Source: Dryomyza anilis
Taxonomy: Eukaryota > Arthropoda > Insecta > Diptera > Dryomyzidae
Assembly: GCA_951804985.1 (NCBI GenBank)
Contig: OX638135.1
Location: 13,109,735-13,173,734 of the forward strand
Direction: 5' to 3'
DNA: 64,000 nt
Under the pieces are notes generated by a model. That model ran no database searches, had not been told where the DNA came from, and worked only from the letters and a program-made list of their open reading frames with translations. Shown in pieces: positions 43,421 through 54,337 of this stretch (the first letter of the stretch is position 1; each line of letters begins with the position of its first letter). The position numbers were made by a program, and so were the translations under genes.

Positions 43421-43970
43421 TGGCAAGTGGTACTCTTCTCGGTGCTTGGCGAATTGGTTTAGAGTGACCAGTGTCTATTCGATGTTTTACGATGGAAGTT
43501 CTCCCGTCATATTGACCTTTAGCTGGAAATAAAAACCAGTGTTTATCAATTAGTTGTTGTACTTTACTCTTTTCTTTGGCAGTCAAATCCTTGGTCCACT
43601 CTTTTATAAAAGTTTGAGCAGATTTATTATCTACCTGCGGTTTGCTTGCTTATTGGAGCCTCTGCAATGGAGCAGTTGCAATCTTAATCCGATTAGTGGC
43701 TCTATTTCGTCCCTAACAAGGTTACTTCTTATTATTGAGTGTGAAGTTCCCGTAGCCAAGGTTACCATATAGGCTACACAATCAATTGGCCCCTTTACAG
43801 TTAAACTATTCGACTTTCTAGCAATTTGTGAAATGGAGATTCTAGAGCAATCGGTTATGGGAGTCAGATCGTACCACGCTGACTCGTTTTAATTTAAAGA
43901 TGGTTTAAAATAGGTGTTATTTTTTTCATGATCATGTCTCTCTTCTTGACTGTGTCGCTCTGCGGATTGA
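43421..43970 (-). other. Ty3/gypsy protease / linker region, decayed
   Basis: Lies between gag and reverse transcriptase on the minus strand. A protease DSG-type motif was expected but I could not read one with confidence; the region carries stops in all minus frames. A leader-like GQYDGRTSIVKHRIDTGHSK segment near 43450-43510 belongs to the start of the reverse transcriptase. Confidence 0.5.
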
Positions 43971-45128
43971 GTTAATCGGCCTTAGGAGCCGATCGGCACA
44001 ACGCATTTGCTGCCTCCTGTGTTAGAGCTATGGCAACCGTTTCCGTAAATGTTACCTTGGGCGCAATCACTGTTGCATGTTTTGTCTCCTGATCGCGTAT
44101 GCCATCAACGAACGCATTTATCTTGCACTTTTCTATGAAATAACTCGTTGAATCTGCATACGACAAATGCGCAAGCCTCTCGACATCCGCTGCATTCTAC
44201 CCTTCAGCACCATTCGTTATATCTGTTTCATGTGATCACTGCCATATTTTTTGGCTGCATTGCAGCAATAACCGCTAAATAACTGATTTGATCACTATCT
44301 GGAACAGTCTGAAATACTTCGGCTGCGCCTCCTTTTATCTCCACGATAAATGCGGCTACGCTGTCCTCATTATTCCATGTATTTCTTACAGCCGTGGTCT
44401 CAAATTGCAGCTTGAAAATGTTAAACGGCGATATTTTAGCCTCGTACCACAAACAACATGCTGTGTAGGTCCATTTATCTGCAACAAATCTTTTTTTATT
44501 TCCTAGATTTCTTTGTCTATACCATTTTCTAATCTTTGAATTTTATCATCAACATCATTTATACGCGCTTCAAGTTCATTTACTTTGTCATGTAGTGTAT
44601 TAGAAACTTTCAGAAGCTGCTTAGAATGTTCTTGAAGCTGTTCAGAATTTTCTTGAAGTTTCTGTTCCATTTTGTTCGAATTTTCTACAAGTTCATGCTT
44701 CATATCTATATTGAGCTGATTGGAATTTTAAGAAGTTTCTGTTCCATTTTGTTGATATTTTCCTGAAGCTGTTTAGAATTTTCTTGAAGTTTCTGTTCCA
44801 TGTTGTTAGAATTTTCTAGAAATTCGTGCTTTATTTCTAATTTGAGCTGATTAGAATTTTCTTGAAACTGTTTAGAATTTTCTTGATCCATTATCTGAAA
44901 CTGTTGCTGCATAGCTCCGATCAACGGGCTCATATCAAAAACTGGGTGTGTACTTTCTCCTCTGTGTCCAGATTTTTCGATGACGATGCTGCATCTTCAA
45001 CTTCAAATTCGTGCTCCGCGAGAACAATGCCGTGGACCTCTAATTCTTCCATTAGGGGCTTTTGTAGCTCTACTTTCGTACCAGCATTTGGACTCACCAG
45101 CTCCTTCTTTACCATTTTGTATCACAAT
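43971..45128 (-). pseudogene. Ty3/gypsy gag-like region with coiled coil (broken)
   Basis: From the start downstream of the primer site: MVKKELVSPNAGTKVELQKP (45115), LEVHGIVLAEHEFEVEDAAS, MSPLIGAMQQQFQIMDQE, then a long heptad-like stretch of repeated NSNNMEQKLQENSKQLQE blocks to about 44520. That predicts a coiled coil and reflects local tandem duplication. Next come SPFNIFKLQFETTA, NTWNNEDSVAAFIVEIKGGA (capsid-type) and FIEKCKINAFVDGIRDQETK (43972-44166). Several frame breaks. The tandem repeats of LQENS make the coil longer than in relatives I can recall. Confidence 0.75.
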
Positions 45129-45145
45129 CCGACTTCTGACACCAA
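45129..45145 (-). promoter_or_regulatory. Gypsy-type primer-binding site
   Basis: Immediately after the 5' LTR end (CGAAACA) the minus strand reads TTGGTGTCAGAAGTCGG. The TGG start matches the CCA of a tRNA 3' end with a one-base gap. I cannot name the tRNA with confidence. Confidence 0.6.
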
Positions 45146-45682
45146 TGTTTCGAAAATTCAGTCTACGGAAAACTGTTCTAAGAATTGGTATCACTGGATT
45201 GTGTACAAAATAAAAACACACTAATATTTTGTTTTAACTAGTATCATTTCAACTAGTATTAATTAACTTTATTTATTTAAACAACAACTTAAAGAAAAAT
45301 CACTTATATCAACTGCTGAATTTATACAATTTAGCTTAACAATGTTCACTCACGAGAAGCACTAGTTCACTATCAAATCACAACTGAAGTGCAGTGCCTC
45401 AGATGCGGCGGCCTTATATACTGCAGGCATCAGTTCAACACGTTTCAACAAGCTTCGATTTGTTTCGAGAAACTTCTACTCGTTTCGTGAATGACGCATG
45501 CTATTGGCATCCTGCACTCATGTGTTTCAATGAGCTGATCTTCAATCTATTTCTGGCACATTGCATAGTGCCCTGAATGATCTTTCGTCTCTTTCTAACA
45601 CATTGCTTAGTGAGCTGAATTGTCTTGCGTGTCATTGATTATTGTTGATTGCTTGCACAGTTGAGCAAATTACCTTTTTCGT

Positions 45683-45686
<4 letters not shown>
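45146..45686 (-). repeat. Gypsy-type 5' LTR (right copy), complete, 541 bp
   Basis: On the minus strand it runs from TGTTACGAAAAAGG to TTTTCGAAACA, so the termini are TG...CA with a 7-bp inverted TGTT(A/T)CG. Both LTRs contain ACTAGTATTAATTAACTTTATT and CAGATGCGGCGG...CTTATATACTG. On the minus strand the latter gives CAGTATATAAG, a likely TATA box. It abuts a TA array. Confidence 0.92.
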
Positions 45687-46012
<326 letters not shown>

Positions 46013-46290
46013 ATCAGCATGACCTTCTGAGTCGATTTAGCGATAGACTAACTAGGAGAGCGAAATTCGTTTTACCTACCCATTTGTACATATGGATATT
46101 CTTCAGCGATTGCAAGTTTGTAGTTATTTTTAGGATTCCTAAACCCTGGAGACATATGCCCCACTTTAAATGCTTACCGCATAAATTATCACCAATATTT
46201 GTAGGGTACTGTAAGGTCGACTTAAACCGACTAAAACTATCATAATTCTTACTAACTTCATCACACCAACTATCACAATCGCCCTTTTTC
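46013..46290 (-). repeat. Dispersed repeat D, copy 10, third piece
   Basis: GTTCTTGATCAGCATGACC, GAGTCGATTTAGCGATAG, a deletion, then CTACCCATTTGTACATATGG, GGATTCCTAAACCCTGGAGAC, GGTCGACTTAAACCGACTAAA and ACTATCACAATC. It picks up exactly where the piece ending 38131 stops, so the intervening 7.9 kb entered this D copy. Confidence 0.7.
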
Positions 46291-47460
46291 ATCTGTAAAA
46301 TTATCAATCGAATTAATTTAAGTACGGAATGTTTTTGCTGTCAAATTTTTGAAAAATGTTTTAAACTTTATCTTACTGAAATTTATTCTCAATATTTTTG
46401 AATGTTTGTATATTAAATATTTCATTAAAATGCACATTGGAAAAAATGGCCAAAATTATAAAAAGTGTTGATATTATTATTATTTTTTTATTTTTTGTAG
46501 TAATGTATTTAAGGAAATGTTTCTTATATTAAAATGATAAATAAAAAGAAAATAAAAATGGCGAACCTAAAAACTAATATGAAGTCTAACAATATTGCTG
46601 ACAGAAAATATTATAGGTTGGTCGTCTTCAAAATGCAAATACGTTATGGACTGATTCCTTGGATTTTAGAAAGAAGATTGTAAAATAAATATTTTTTTTA
46701 ATTTGATGGGGAAAATCCCTATGTTCCCCATATAAAAATAAATTTTTAAAAAATATTACTTTTTTCAAAAACACCAATTTTACAAGAGTTACGCTAAAAA
46801 GGTGCAAAATGGAGCAGTTCACGATTATTCACAATTAATATATCATTGTTCCCCAGTATTTAAAAATTAAATATCGAGTGTTAATCGTATTCTAAAGTGA
46901 AAAATAATTTGTCTAAATCGAAATATCTAACTTTAACATGGCCTTATCCTTCCGAGCCAAATTTTATTCGAATTATTAATGAATGTATCTGTTCTTTTCT
47001 TCAATATCAATTACATGGAATATGTTACAATTTTGTCATTATAAATATACGTGAAATATTTGATATATTTGGAATGGGGCACAAAAATTTAATTTTTCAT
47101 GTTTCTTTGGTTAAATAGGAATTATAAGAAAAGTACAAACCTAATATAAAACAAGATTATATGCATATCTGCAATGATTCATTACCTATCATTAGACAGT
47201 AATGTTATGTCGGTGTCATACAGTTGGTTTTTGGCCAAAAACTTGGAATTTTTTCCCAATGTGAAATGGAGGGAAATGTTTGTAGCGATATACAATGTCA
47301 TACTGAATAATGTAGTGAAGCTAGGTGCAGAAACAGACAAAATTATTTGCATGTGATGTCTGCATTATGGGGAAACATGATAGGGAAAATATGCACTGCG
47401 TAATCATCTGGTGTGTATTTGATTCGGAATGTTTAAAATACAACTTAGCAAACGACTCTG
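46291..47460 (+). repeat. Dispersed segment F, copy 2, with extra internal DNA
   Basis: The ends match 13520-13620 and 13660-13780 in the same orientation. About 46450-47240 has no counterpart there and no recognisable gene; a 73-codon frame (46897-47118) has no motif. Confidence 0.5.
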
Positions 47461-47804
47461 GCTTCATTTAAAACAGCCGCAACGTCCGAGAGTGCCGCAG
47501 ACGCATGCCGCACTTCGATGTGTTTTAGCAATTATGTAGTGGATATTTCACAAACAATACATTCAATTTAAATATAATTGTGATAAGCTGTAGGGTGCTA
47601 TTTTTTTGTATTTTTTTGTCAAATTTTTAAAAATTTCAGTTCAGTCGCTCAGAAGCATTCGTTGATGGCGGGTGTGTAATACATTTTTTTAGAATTTATT
47701 ACTGCCGAATAAAATACACACTATACATATTAATTAAAATATTGTTTTATCAAAATTTCACATTTTAAAATTTTATTATTATTAAGCAGAAATGTTTTCA
47801 AAGC
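47461..47804. other. Unassigned, includes an inverted F fragment
   Basis: A GC-richer 90 bp at 47460-47530 (AACGTCCGAGAGTGCCGCAG) is unrecognised. 47637-47690 is the reverse complement of 13790-13850 (CAGTCGCTCAGAAGCATTCG). The rest is AT-rich. Confidence 0.35.
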
Positions 47805-47889
47805 CCAACTCTATACAAAACTTTTTAAATTTTTAAAATCAGTTTAGTTGTTCCGAAAATAATGAATTTACCCGATTTTAGAACGGTAC
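47805..47889. mobile_element. Right terminus of a second Transib-like fold-back copy
   Basis: ACTTTTTAAATTTTTAAAATC, AGTTGTTCCGAAAATAATGAA and CCCGATTTTAGAACG match 16375-16445. It ends GTACACCGTG directly before CGCCG of a D copy, the same D site as at 14012-16463. The terminal heptamer reversed is CACGGTG, one change from CACAGTG. The remainder of the element is missing. Confidence 0.6.
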
Positions 47890-47975
47890 ACCGTGCGCCG
47901 TTTGGAACATCCAGAAGAAGGCATATCTAGCATGGAAAAGTATTTATATTCTAGATCAGCATAACCTCCTGAGTA
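47890..47975 (-). repeat. Dispersed repeat D, copy 11, fragment
   Basis: CGCCGTTTGGAACATCCAGAAG to GATCAGCATAACCTCCTGAGT. Stops at 47975, where another repeat (O) starts. Confidence 0.7.
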
Positions 47976-48215
47976 GGGTGATTCAGAAACATATGAAAAA
48001 AACTCAAGTACACCTAAAGAGTCAACGGATCTCAAATTATGTGAGGGAGTACCGTTCGTAATATCTTGCCCAAACTTCAACACATTACGAATATTGGAAG
48101 ACGGTGCTACATGGACGTGTGTGTTGGCGATCACCGAACAAATCTTCAAAATGATAACTATATGTAATGATAGTATAAATAAATTCAGTAATATACATTT
48201 GGCCATTATGTCCTG
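47976..48215 (-). repeat. Dispersed repeat O, copy 1
   Basis: CTCAAATTATGTGAGGGAG, GTGTTGGCGATCACCGAACAAA and GATAACTATATGTAATGATAG recur inverted at 49738-49935. Both copies adjoin a D fragment at CTCCTGAGT, so O and D may be joined in one larger repeat. Minus frame of 131 codons overlaps it but shows no motif. Confidence 0.55.
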
Positions 48216-48324
48216 AGTTTGTATATGAAGGACATTAAGTACATGACAATATGAAATACGCAAGTAACAAATAAATGTATATGTTTAGATACACCTTGTC
48301 AATTTCATCAATATATATATTTAT

Positions 48325-48630
48325 AGCCGCAGTAGCCCAGTGGTTAGTGCGTTGGACTGCGAGCCGAAAGGTCCCCGGTTCAAGCCTGGACTGGGGCTAA
48401 TAACATCTTTTCATAGAAACATTTTTCTATACCGCGCTACCTCTCGTCAGTAAATGGCAAACCTACGAGAGTAAAACCATTGCCTATGAAAAGCTCTCAC
48501 CCGCCGTTCGGATTCGGCAATAAACTGTAGGTACCACCACGTTGAGTACAAATATAACACGCACAACTCAAATGGTGAGAGAGTTCGGCCGAAGTTCTAT
48601 ACAGGACTGTGGCGTGAAACTATTATTGTA
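48325..48630 (+). mobile_element. tRNA-derived SINE, copy 3
   Basis: AGCCGCAGTAGCCCAGTGG (A box with one change), intact B box GGTTCAAGCCTGG, body with CTCTCGTCAGTAAATGGC, and a TATTATTGTA tail. It is more diverged than copies 1 and 4 (GTTCTATACAGGACTGTGGC, which it shares with copy 2). No clear target duplication, since the flanks are TA-rich. Confidence 0.85.
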
Positions 48631-48631
48631 C

Positions 48632-48633
<2 letters not shown>

Positions 48634-48686
<53 letters not shown>
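48634..48686. repeat. TA dinucleotide array
   Basis: Simple TA repeat just downstream of SINE copy 3. Confidence 0.95.
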
Positions 48687-48689
<3 letters not shown>

Positions 48690-49295
48690 TTTATTTCCTT
48701 TTTAATGGACTATAGTGTAACAAAATTTGCCTGACAATATAAAAGATAAAGCGGTTTAAGAATAGGTTTAGAATTTTATTTTATGGGCAATTTACTTATA
48801 GTGTTATGTTCATAATGTATTGTTTTTATGTAATAAATCAAAGCTCTAATGATTTACCTTTCTAACACCAGTTACAATATTTAATTAAAATTATTTATAA
48901 TAACTTAAATGAGTCATTCCATATTAAAGCATCAAATACATGAAACCACACCATCTGGAACGCTGAATATTGGCCAATATCTTAATTTTTAGCTGTTTCA
49001 ACATTCTTACAAATTTCATCCAATTCTTAGAAAGTACTGGAAAAAAAATTTTTTTTTTGGTTGATTTGTATGGAGTTGCTCATTTGAATTAATTTAAATA
49101 ATTTAATTAAATATTGCAACTGGTGTCAGAAAGTGATATGTCAAATTAAAGATAAATCATTAGATCTTTTGTTTATTATATAAAAAAAAATATTATGAAT
49201 ATAATATTTTTAGTAAATTAGACATAAAATAAAAATCGAAACTTTTTAGTCCTAAATGCTATATCTTTATTAATACCTGACCATTTTCATTCTAT
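48687..49295. other. No feature recognised
   Basis: AT-rich DNA between two SINE copies; no frames, repeats or motifs stood out. Confidence 0.3.
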
Positions 49296-49310
49296 TATAG
49301 TTCATTAGAA

Positions 49311-49621
49311 GTAGCCGCTGTAGCTCAGTGGTTAGTGCGTTGGACTGCGAGCCGAAAGGTCCCCGGTTCAAGCCTGGACTGGGGCTAACAACATCTTTTC
49401 ATAGAAACATTTTTCTATACCGCGCTACCTCTCGGCAGTAAATGGCAAACCTACGAGAGTAAAACATTGCCTATGAAAAAGCTCTCACCCGCCGTTCGGA
49501 TTCAGCAATAAACTGTAGGTCCCACCACTTTGAGTACAAATATAACACGCACAGCTCAAAATGGTGAGAGAGCTCGGCCTAAGTTCTTATAGGACTGTAG
49601 TGCCAAACTATTATATTATTA
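49311..49621 (+). mobile_element. tRNA-derived SINE, copy 4, with 15-bp target duplication
   Basis: Best copy for the family. Head GTAGCCGCTGTAGCTCAGTG with A box TAGCTCAGTGG (49321-49331) and B box GGTTCAAGCCT (49365-49375). Body of about 220 bp, tail TATTATATTATTA. TATAGTTCATTAGAA is duplicated at 49296-49310 and 49622-49636. The RNA polymerase III promoter looks usable. The family's 3' ATT tail implies a partner LINE with the same tail, not identified in this window. Confidence 0.93.
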
Positions 49622-49668
49622 TATAGTTCATTAGAAAGTAAATTAAAATAGCTTCAATTTGATATATG

Positions 49669-49670
<2 letters not shown>

Positions 49671-49737
<67 letters not shown>
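49671..49737. repeat. TA dinucleotide array
   Basis: TATGTATGTATATA leading into pure TA, directly followed by repeat O copy 2. Confidence 0.95.
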
Positions 49738-49740
<3 letters not shown>

Positions 49741-49940
49741 ACTTACTGAATTTATTTATGCTATCATTACATATAGTTATCATCGCGATATGACAATACA
49801 AAATTTGAAGATTTGTTTGGAGATCGCCAACACATATGACCGTGTAGCGGCAATATAATAGTAGGGAGTTGAAATTTGGCCCTCCCATAATTTGAGGTAC
49901 GTTGACTTGTTGTTCAAAAAAAGGGAGTTTGAACCACCGT
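49738..49940 (+). repeat. Dispersed repeat O, copy 2
   Basis: AACTTACTGAATTTATTTATG to GGAGATCGCCAACACATATG and CCCTCCCATAATTTGAGGTAC, inverted relative to 47976-48215. Followed by a D fragment at ACTCCTGAGTCGATG. Confidence 0.55.
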
Positions 49941-50055
49941 ACTCCTGAGTCGATGTCCGCCTGTCTATCCGTTGTCTGTCCGCATGTTTGTCTGTTGAAA
50001 TCACAATTACAGAAAAACCGGAAGATCCAGACTAATGAAACTGCTTACTAGAGAT
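49941..50055 (-). repeat. Dispersed repeat D, copy 12, fragment
   Basis: ACTCCTGAGTCGATGTCCGC, GTTGAAATCACAATTACAG and AATGAAACTGCTTACTAGAGA, then straight into a TA array where D normally reads TTACTTATATATC. Confidence 0.75.
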
Positions 50056-50221
<166 letters not shown>

Positions 50222-51461
50222 TTTTTCACTCATATTTTAGACAATTAAATTACCTTTCCAATGTTATATAACATTTTCGAATCCCAAAAATCATAATGTT
50301 TGGAACTATGATCAGAAAATATGTTCTGTGAAGTAATATGATAATGATTACAATTTTAATAAATGATTAAAATTATTTCTCGATTATAAATTATAAAAAA
50401 CAGTGGAGATCGATAAGGATATTTTGAGAAAATCAATGACAAAGTAAAAATTTGTATTTTTATTTTTGTAAATTTCAACTTTACGAAAAAAAGAAGAAAT
50501 CATGGGATTCGAGGATGTAATATACCATTGGAAAGATAATTTAATTGTTTAAAATATGTGTGATGAAATTTATCAACCGATGAAATTTTATAACTAATTT
50601 TCTTGAATAGACTATGTAAGTAATATGCATTTACTAAACACCCAGTATCTTAAACTGGGTGCAAAATAGGACATATTTTTATTTTCCATTTTATTATTTT
50701 TCGATGAACCAAACACCCTGTTTATATACAGTTGCGTGCAACTTATTACAACGCATCAAGTACAAACATAACCTTTGCTATAACTCAAAATATTATATCA
50801 GGACATACAAATTTGTATATAATTTTTTAAGCTTCCAAACGTTAACTTTAAATTTTGTATTAGTGTCAATTAAAGGTTTACTTAATAGTCGATCACTATA
50901 GGCCACAAAATATAAATAACCCGTGCAACTAATTAGAAAAATTAACTTGTTGCATTAAACATATTCTATATCTATTAAACCACTAAAAATTTGATGAAAA
51001 ACCAGTATTTTACATGACTACGTGCCATCTGTGTGGCACATTTGCAATTAATTTTGGAATCGCTCCCGATTCTAATTTTGCCATTTCGTCAAGATCAGCT
51101 AAAATTCCCACTTTATTCTGAAAAATCTTTATTTTTAACAGATCCCACAAATTTTTATACAGAATTTAGTTGTCGACTACATGAAGGTCAGTTCAATAAG
51201 TCAACCATTTTAACCAGAAACCACTTTTTGTACCTCGTCCCATAAATTTAAAATTGTTATCCTCTTGATAAATTCATGTAACAGACAGGTTTTCGTCAGT
51301 GAATGGTTATTATGTCATTTAATATGGAAATATATAGGAAATGGACCATGCGACCGTCATTTATGAAAGCGTCCTCAGTGAAAGTGTGCCACACAGATGG
51401 CACGTAGTCATATAAAATATTGGTGTTTCATCAAATTTTTAGTGGTTTAATAGATATAAAA

Positions 51462-54337
51462 CTTACTTACTTACTTAAATGGCCCTTACAACCGTGGGTC
51501 GGTTTTGGCCGCTGAGATGAAGCCGCGCCAGTCGGATCTGCTTTGCGCGCGCTGACGCCAGTTAGAAATACCAAGCGTTGCCAGGTTGTCCTCAACTTGG
51601 TCTTTCCAACGCAGATTTGGACGCCCTCTTCTACGCTGTCCACCTTCGAGTTTCGATTCAAGCACCTTCTTGGCTGGAGTGTTTTCATCCATTCGTTCGA
51701 CATGACCTAGCCAGCGAAGCCGCTGGATCTTGATGCGCTTGACTATGTCAATGTCGTCGAATAACTCATACAGCTCGTGGTTCATCCTGATTCGATACTC
51801 GTTAGCAAAGCAGATAGGGCCAAAGACTTTACGGAGAATCTTTCTCTCGAACGCTCCCAGTACTCTCTCATCGGTGGTGGCCAGCGTCCATGTTTCTGCA
51901 CCATAAAGTAGTACGGGCATGATGAGTGACTTGTAGAGCGTTATTTTTGTCCGGCGAGAGAGGGCTCTGCTTCTCAATTGCCTACTGAGCCCAAAGTAGC
52001 ACCTGTTGGCAAGAGTTATTCTCCGTTTGATCTCCAGGCTGACGTCGTTGTTGCTGTTTACGCTGGATCCCAGATAGACGAAGTCCTTCACAATGTCGAA
52101 CTTGTGGGTGTCAAAATCAGCTTTTTGTCCAAGACGCACGGACTCTTTTTTGCTTGTTGACACAAGGAACTTCGTCTTGTCCTCGTTCACCGCTAGACCC
52201 ATTCGACGCGACTCTTTCTCCAATCTGGAGAATGCTGCGCTGACTGCTCGTGTGCTCCTGCCAATGATATCAATATCGTCGGCATATGCGAGCAGCATGA
52301 CACTTTTGTTGAGGATAGTGCCGCTTTGACGGAGTTCGGCAGCTCGAACTATTTTCTCCATCAATAAGTTAAAAAAGTCGCACGATAGGGAGTCACCCTG
52401 TCTGAAACCTCGTTCGGTATGAAATGGCTCGGAGAGGTCTTTTCCTATACTCACTGAGCAACGTGTGTTGCTCAGGGTCATCCTGCAAAGCCTTATAAGT
52501 TTCGCAGGTATACCGAACTCAGACATTGCGGCGTATAATCGTTCCCTTATCGGAGTGTCGAAGGCGGCTTTATAGTCGACTAATAGGTGGTAGGTGTCGA
52601 TCTGTTTTTCTAGGGTCTTTTCCTGGATTAGGCGCAATGTGAAAATCTGGTCTATGGTGGACTTTCCAGGTCTGAAGCCGCACTGATAAGGTCCAATCAG
52701 TCTGTTGACGATGGGCTTCAGTCTTTCACATAATACGCTCGATAGAACCTTGTATGCGATATTGAGTAGGCTGATCCCACGGTAGTTGGCGCAGATAGTG
52801 GGATCCCCTTTCTTAAGGATTGGGCAGAGTACACTGAGGTTCCAGTCACTTGGCATGCTTTCATCCGACCATATTCTGCTTACGAGCTCGTGCATGCTCT
52901 CTATTAGCTCTTCGCCTCCGGTCTTAAACAATTCAGCAGGCAGGCCATCAGCACCTGCGGCTTTGTTGTTTTTCAGCCGAGCAATGGCTGTTCTGACCTC
53001 GTCATGGTCGGGTGACGGAATCTCAACGTCGTCATCAAGTACTGGGGTTGCCGGGTTTGCTTCTCTATCGGTGGAATTGAGGTCATCATCACCGGTCAGC
53101 AGTTTAGAGAAGTGATCCCTCCATATTTTCAGTGTGCTCTGGATATCTGTCACTAGATTTCCGTTCTCATCTTTACAGGAAGAGGCTCCGGATTTCGAAC
53201 CTCCGGCTAGGCGTCTTATTTTCTCGAAGAATTTTCGAGCCTCATTCCTGTCCCCATGCATCTCAATCTCCTCACACTCACGTCTTTCTGCCTCGCTTTT
53301 TTTACGCCTGAAAAGACGTCTCTCTTCCCTCCTCTTCTCTTTGTATCGCTCCTTCGCAGCTCGCGTAGCTACTGACTGCAGGGTGGATTTGTACGCAGCG
53401 TCTTTCTCTGCAGTGGCCGCGCGACACTCTTGGTCATACCACTGATTCCTCAGGGGGCGTTGGAATCCAAGCACCTCTTCGGCAGCCGTACGCATAGAGC
53501 AGGAGATATGATTCCACTGCGCGCTTATATCATCGAGAGGAGGAGTGCTTTGTCTAAGCAGGTATGAGAGTCGAGTGGAAAAGGCTTGCGTTGTCTGTTG
53601 TGATTGCAGCTTTCCGACGTCTAGCTTTCTCTGCGTTTGGTTCCGTACGTTCTTCGCAGCGCTTAAGCGTGTGCGAACCTTGGCTGCTACAAGGTAATGA
53701 TCCGAGTCCATATTGGCACCTCGGATAGTGCGTACGTCCATCACGCTTGAAGAGTGCCTTCCGTCAATCACAACGTGATCAATTTGATTTCGAGTTTTTT
53801 GATCGGGCGACAACCATGTGGCCTTGTGGATATCGAAATGTTCGAATCTAGTGCTACTAACTACCATGTTTCGTGCTGCGGCGAAGTCGATTAGCCTCGT
53901 TCCGTTATCGGAAGTGTTGGCATGGAGGCTAAATTTTCCGATTGTGGGACAATAGATGGCTTCTCTGCCCACCTTGGAGTTAAAATCGCCTAGCACGATT
54001 TTGATATCGTGGCGGGGGCAGCGCTCGTAAGCGTTGTCTAGGCGCTCGTAGAAGCGCTCTTTTGTCTCGTCATCTTTCTCGTTCGTCGGAGCGTGTGCAC
54101 AAATTAGGCTGATATGGAAATATTTAGCCTTGATGCGGATTGTTGCCAGCCTTTCGTCCACGGGCGTGAACCTAGAGACAAGGTGGCGGAGTCTCTTGCC
54201 GACCACAAATCCACATCCAAATTCGTGTCTCTCCGCATGGCAGCTGTAGTAGATATCACAGGACGCTTGTTTCGAACAGCCCTGTCCCGTCCATCGCATC
54301 TCCTGGATAGCGGTGATGTCAGCCTTATATTTTTCGA
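51462..54337 (-). mobile_element. RTE-clade LINE, 5' truncated, with 10-bp target duplication
   Basis: AGATATAAAA occurs at 51452-51461 and 54338-54347, flanking the element exactly. The 3' end on the minus strand carries AAGTAAGTAAGTAAG, a short tandem-repeat tail in place of poly(A), as is common in RTE elements. The 5' end stops just inside the endonuclease domain, typical of incomplete reverse transcription. It entered fold-back Q near its middle. Confidence 0.92.
51486..54299 (-). CDS. RTE-clade LINE endonuclease-reverse transcriptase, intact frame, N-terminus missing
   Basis: The 937 codons from the first ATG are open. The homologous frame extends 13 codons further up to the truncation (ADITAIQE, with the catalytic Glu of the ALQE(T/I)RW motif), so the ATG used here is internal. 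Endonuclease: LGDFNSKVG (residues 103-111), NQIDHVVIDG (171-180), SDHYLVA (199-205). Reverse transcriptase: NNKAAGADGLPAELFK (444-459), YRGISLLN (506-513), QCGFRPGKSTIDQ (539-551), VDYKAAFD (574-581), GFRQGDSLS (631-639), YADD (672-675). C-terminal LRWLGHVERM (861-870) and GRPNLRWKD are typical of RTE/BovB-like proteins. It lacks only the first endonuclease strand (about 25-30 residues). GC content is far above the flanks. It cannot mobilise itself, but the frame shows recent insertion. Confidence 0.93.
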   Translation of the reverse strand: MRWTGQGCSKQASCDIYYSCHAERHEFGCGFVVGKRLRHLVSRFTPVDERLATIRIKAKYFHISLICAHAPTNEKDDETKERFYERLDNAYERCPRHDIKIVLGDFNSKVGREAIYCPTIGKFSLHANTSDNGTRLIDFAAARNMVVSSTRFEHFDIHKATWLSPDQKTRNQIDHVVIDGRHSSSVMDVRTIRGANMDSDHYLVAAKVRTRLSAAKNVRNQTQRKLDVGKLQSQQTTQAFSTRLSYLLRQSTPPLDDISAQWNHISCSMRTAAEEVLGFQRPLRNQWYDQECRAATAEKDAAYKSTLQSVATRAAKERYKEKRREERRLFRRKKSEAERRECEEIEMHGDRNEARKFFEKIRRLAGGSKSGASSCKDENGNLVTDIQSTLKIWRDHFSKLLTGDDDLNSTDREANPATPVLDDDVEIPSPDHDEVRTAIARLKNNKAAGADGLPAELFKTGGEELIESMHELVSRIWSDESMPSDWNLSVLCPILKKGDPTICANYRGISLLNIAYKVLSSVLCERLKPIVNRLIGPYQCGFRPGKSTIDQIFTLRLIQEKTLEKQIDTYHLLVDYKAAFDTPIRERLYAAMSEFGIPAKLIRLCRMTLSNTRCSVSIGKDLSEPFHTERGFRQGDSLSCDFFNLLMEKIVRAAELRQSGTILNKSVMLLAYADDIDIIGRSTRAVSAAFSRLEKESRRMGLAVNEDKTKFLVSTSKKESVRLGQKADFDTHKFDIVKDFVYLGSSVNSNNDVSLEIKRRITLANRCYFGLSRQLRSRALSRRTKITLYKSLIMPVLLYGAETWTLATTDERVLGAFERKILRKVFGPICFANEYRIRMNHELYELFDDIDIVKRIKIQRLRWLGHVERMDENTPAKKVLESKLEGGQRRRGRPNLRWKDQVEDNLATLGISNWRQRAQSRSDWRGFISAAKTDPRL

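Noticed and set aside
51033..51245. 70-codon frame in the loop of fold-back Q as a transposase piece
   Set aside because: No catalytic or DNA-binding motif is visible, and length and composition fit chance.
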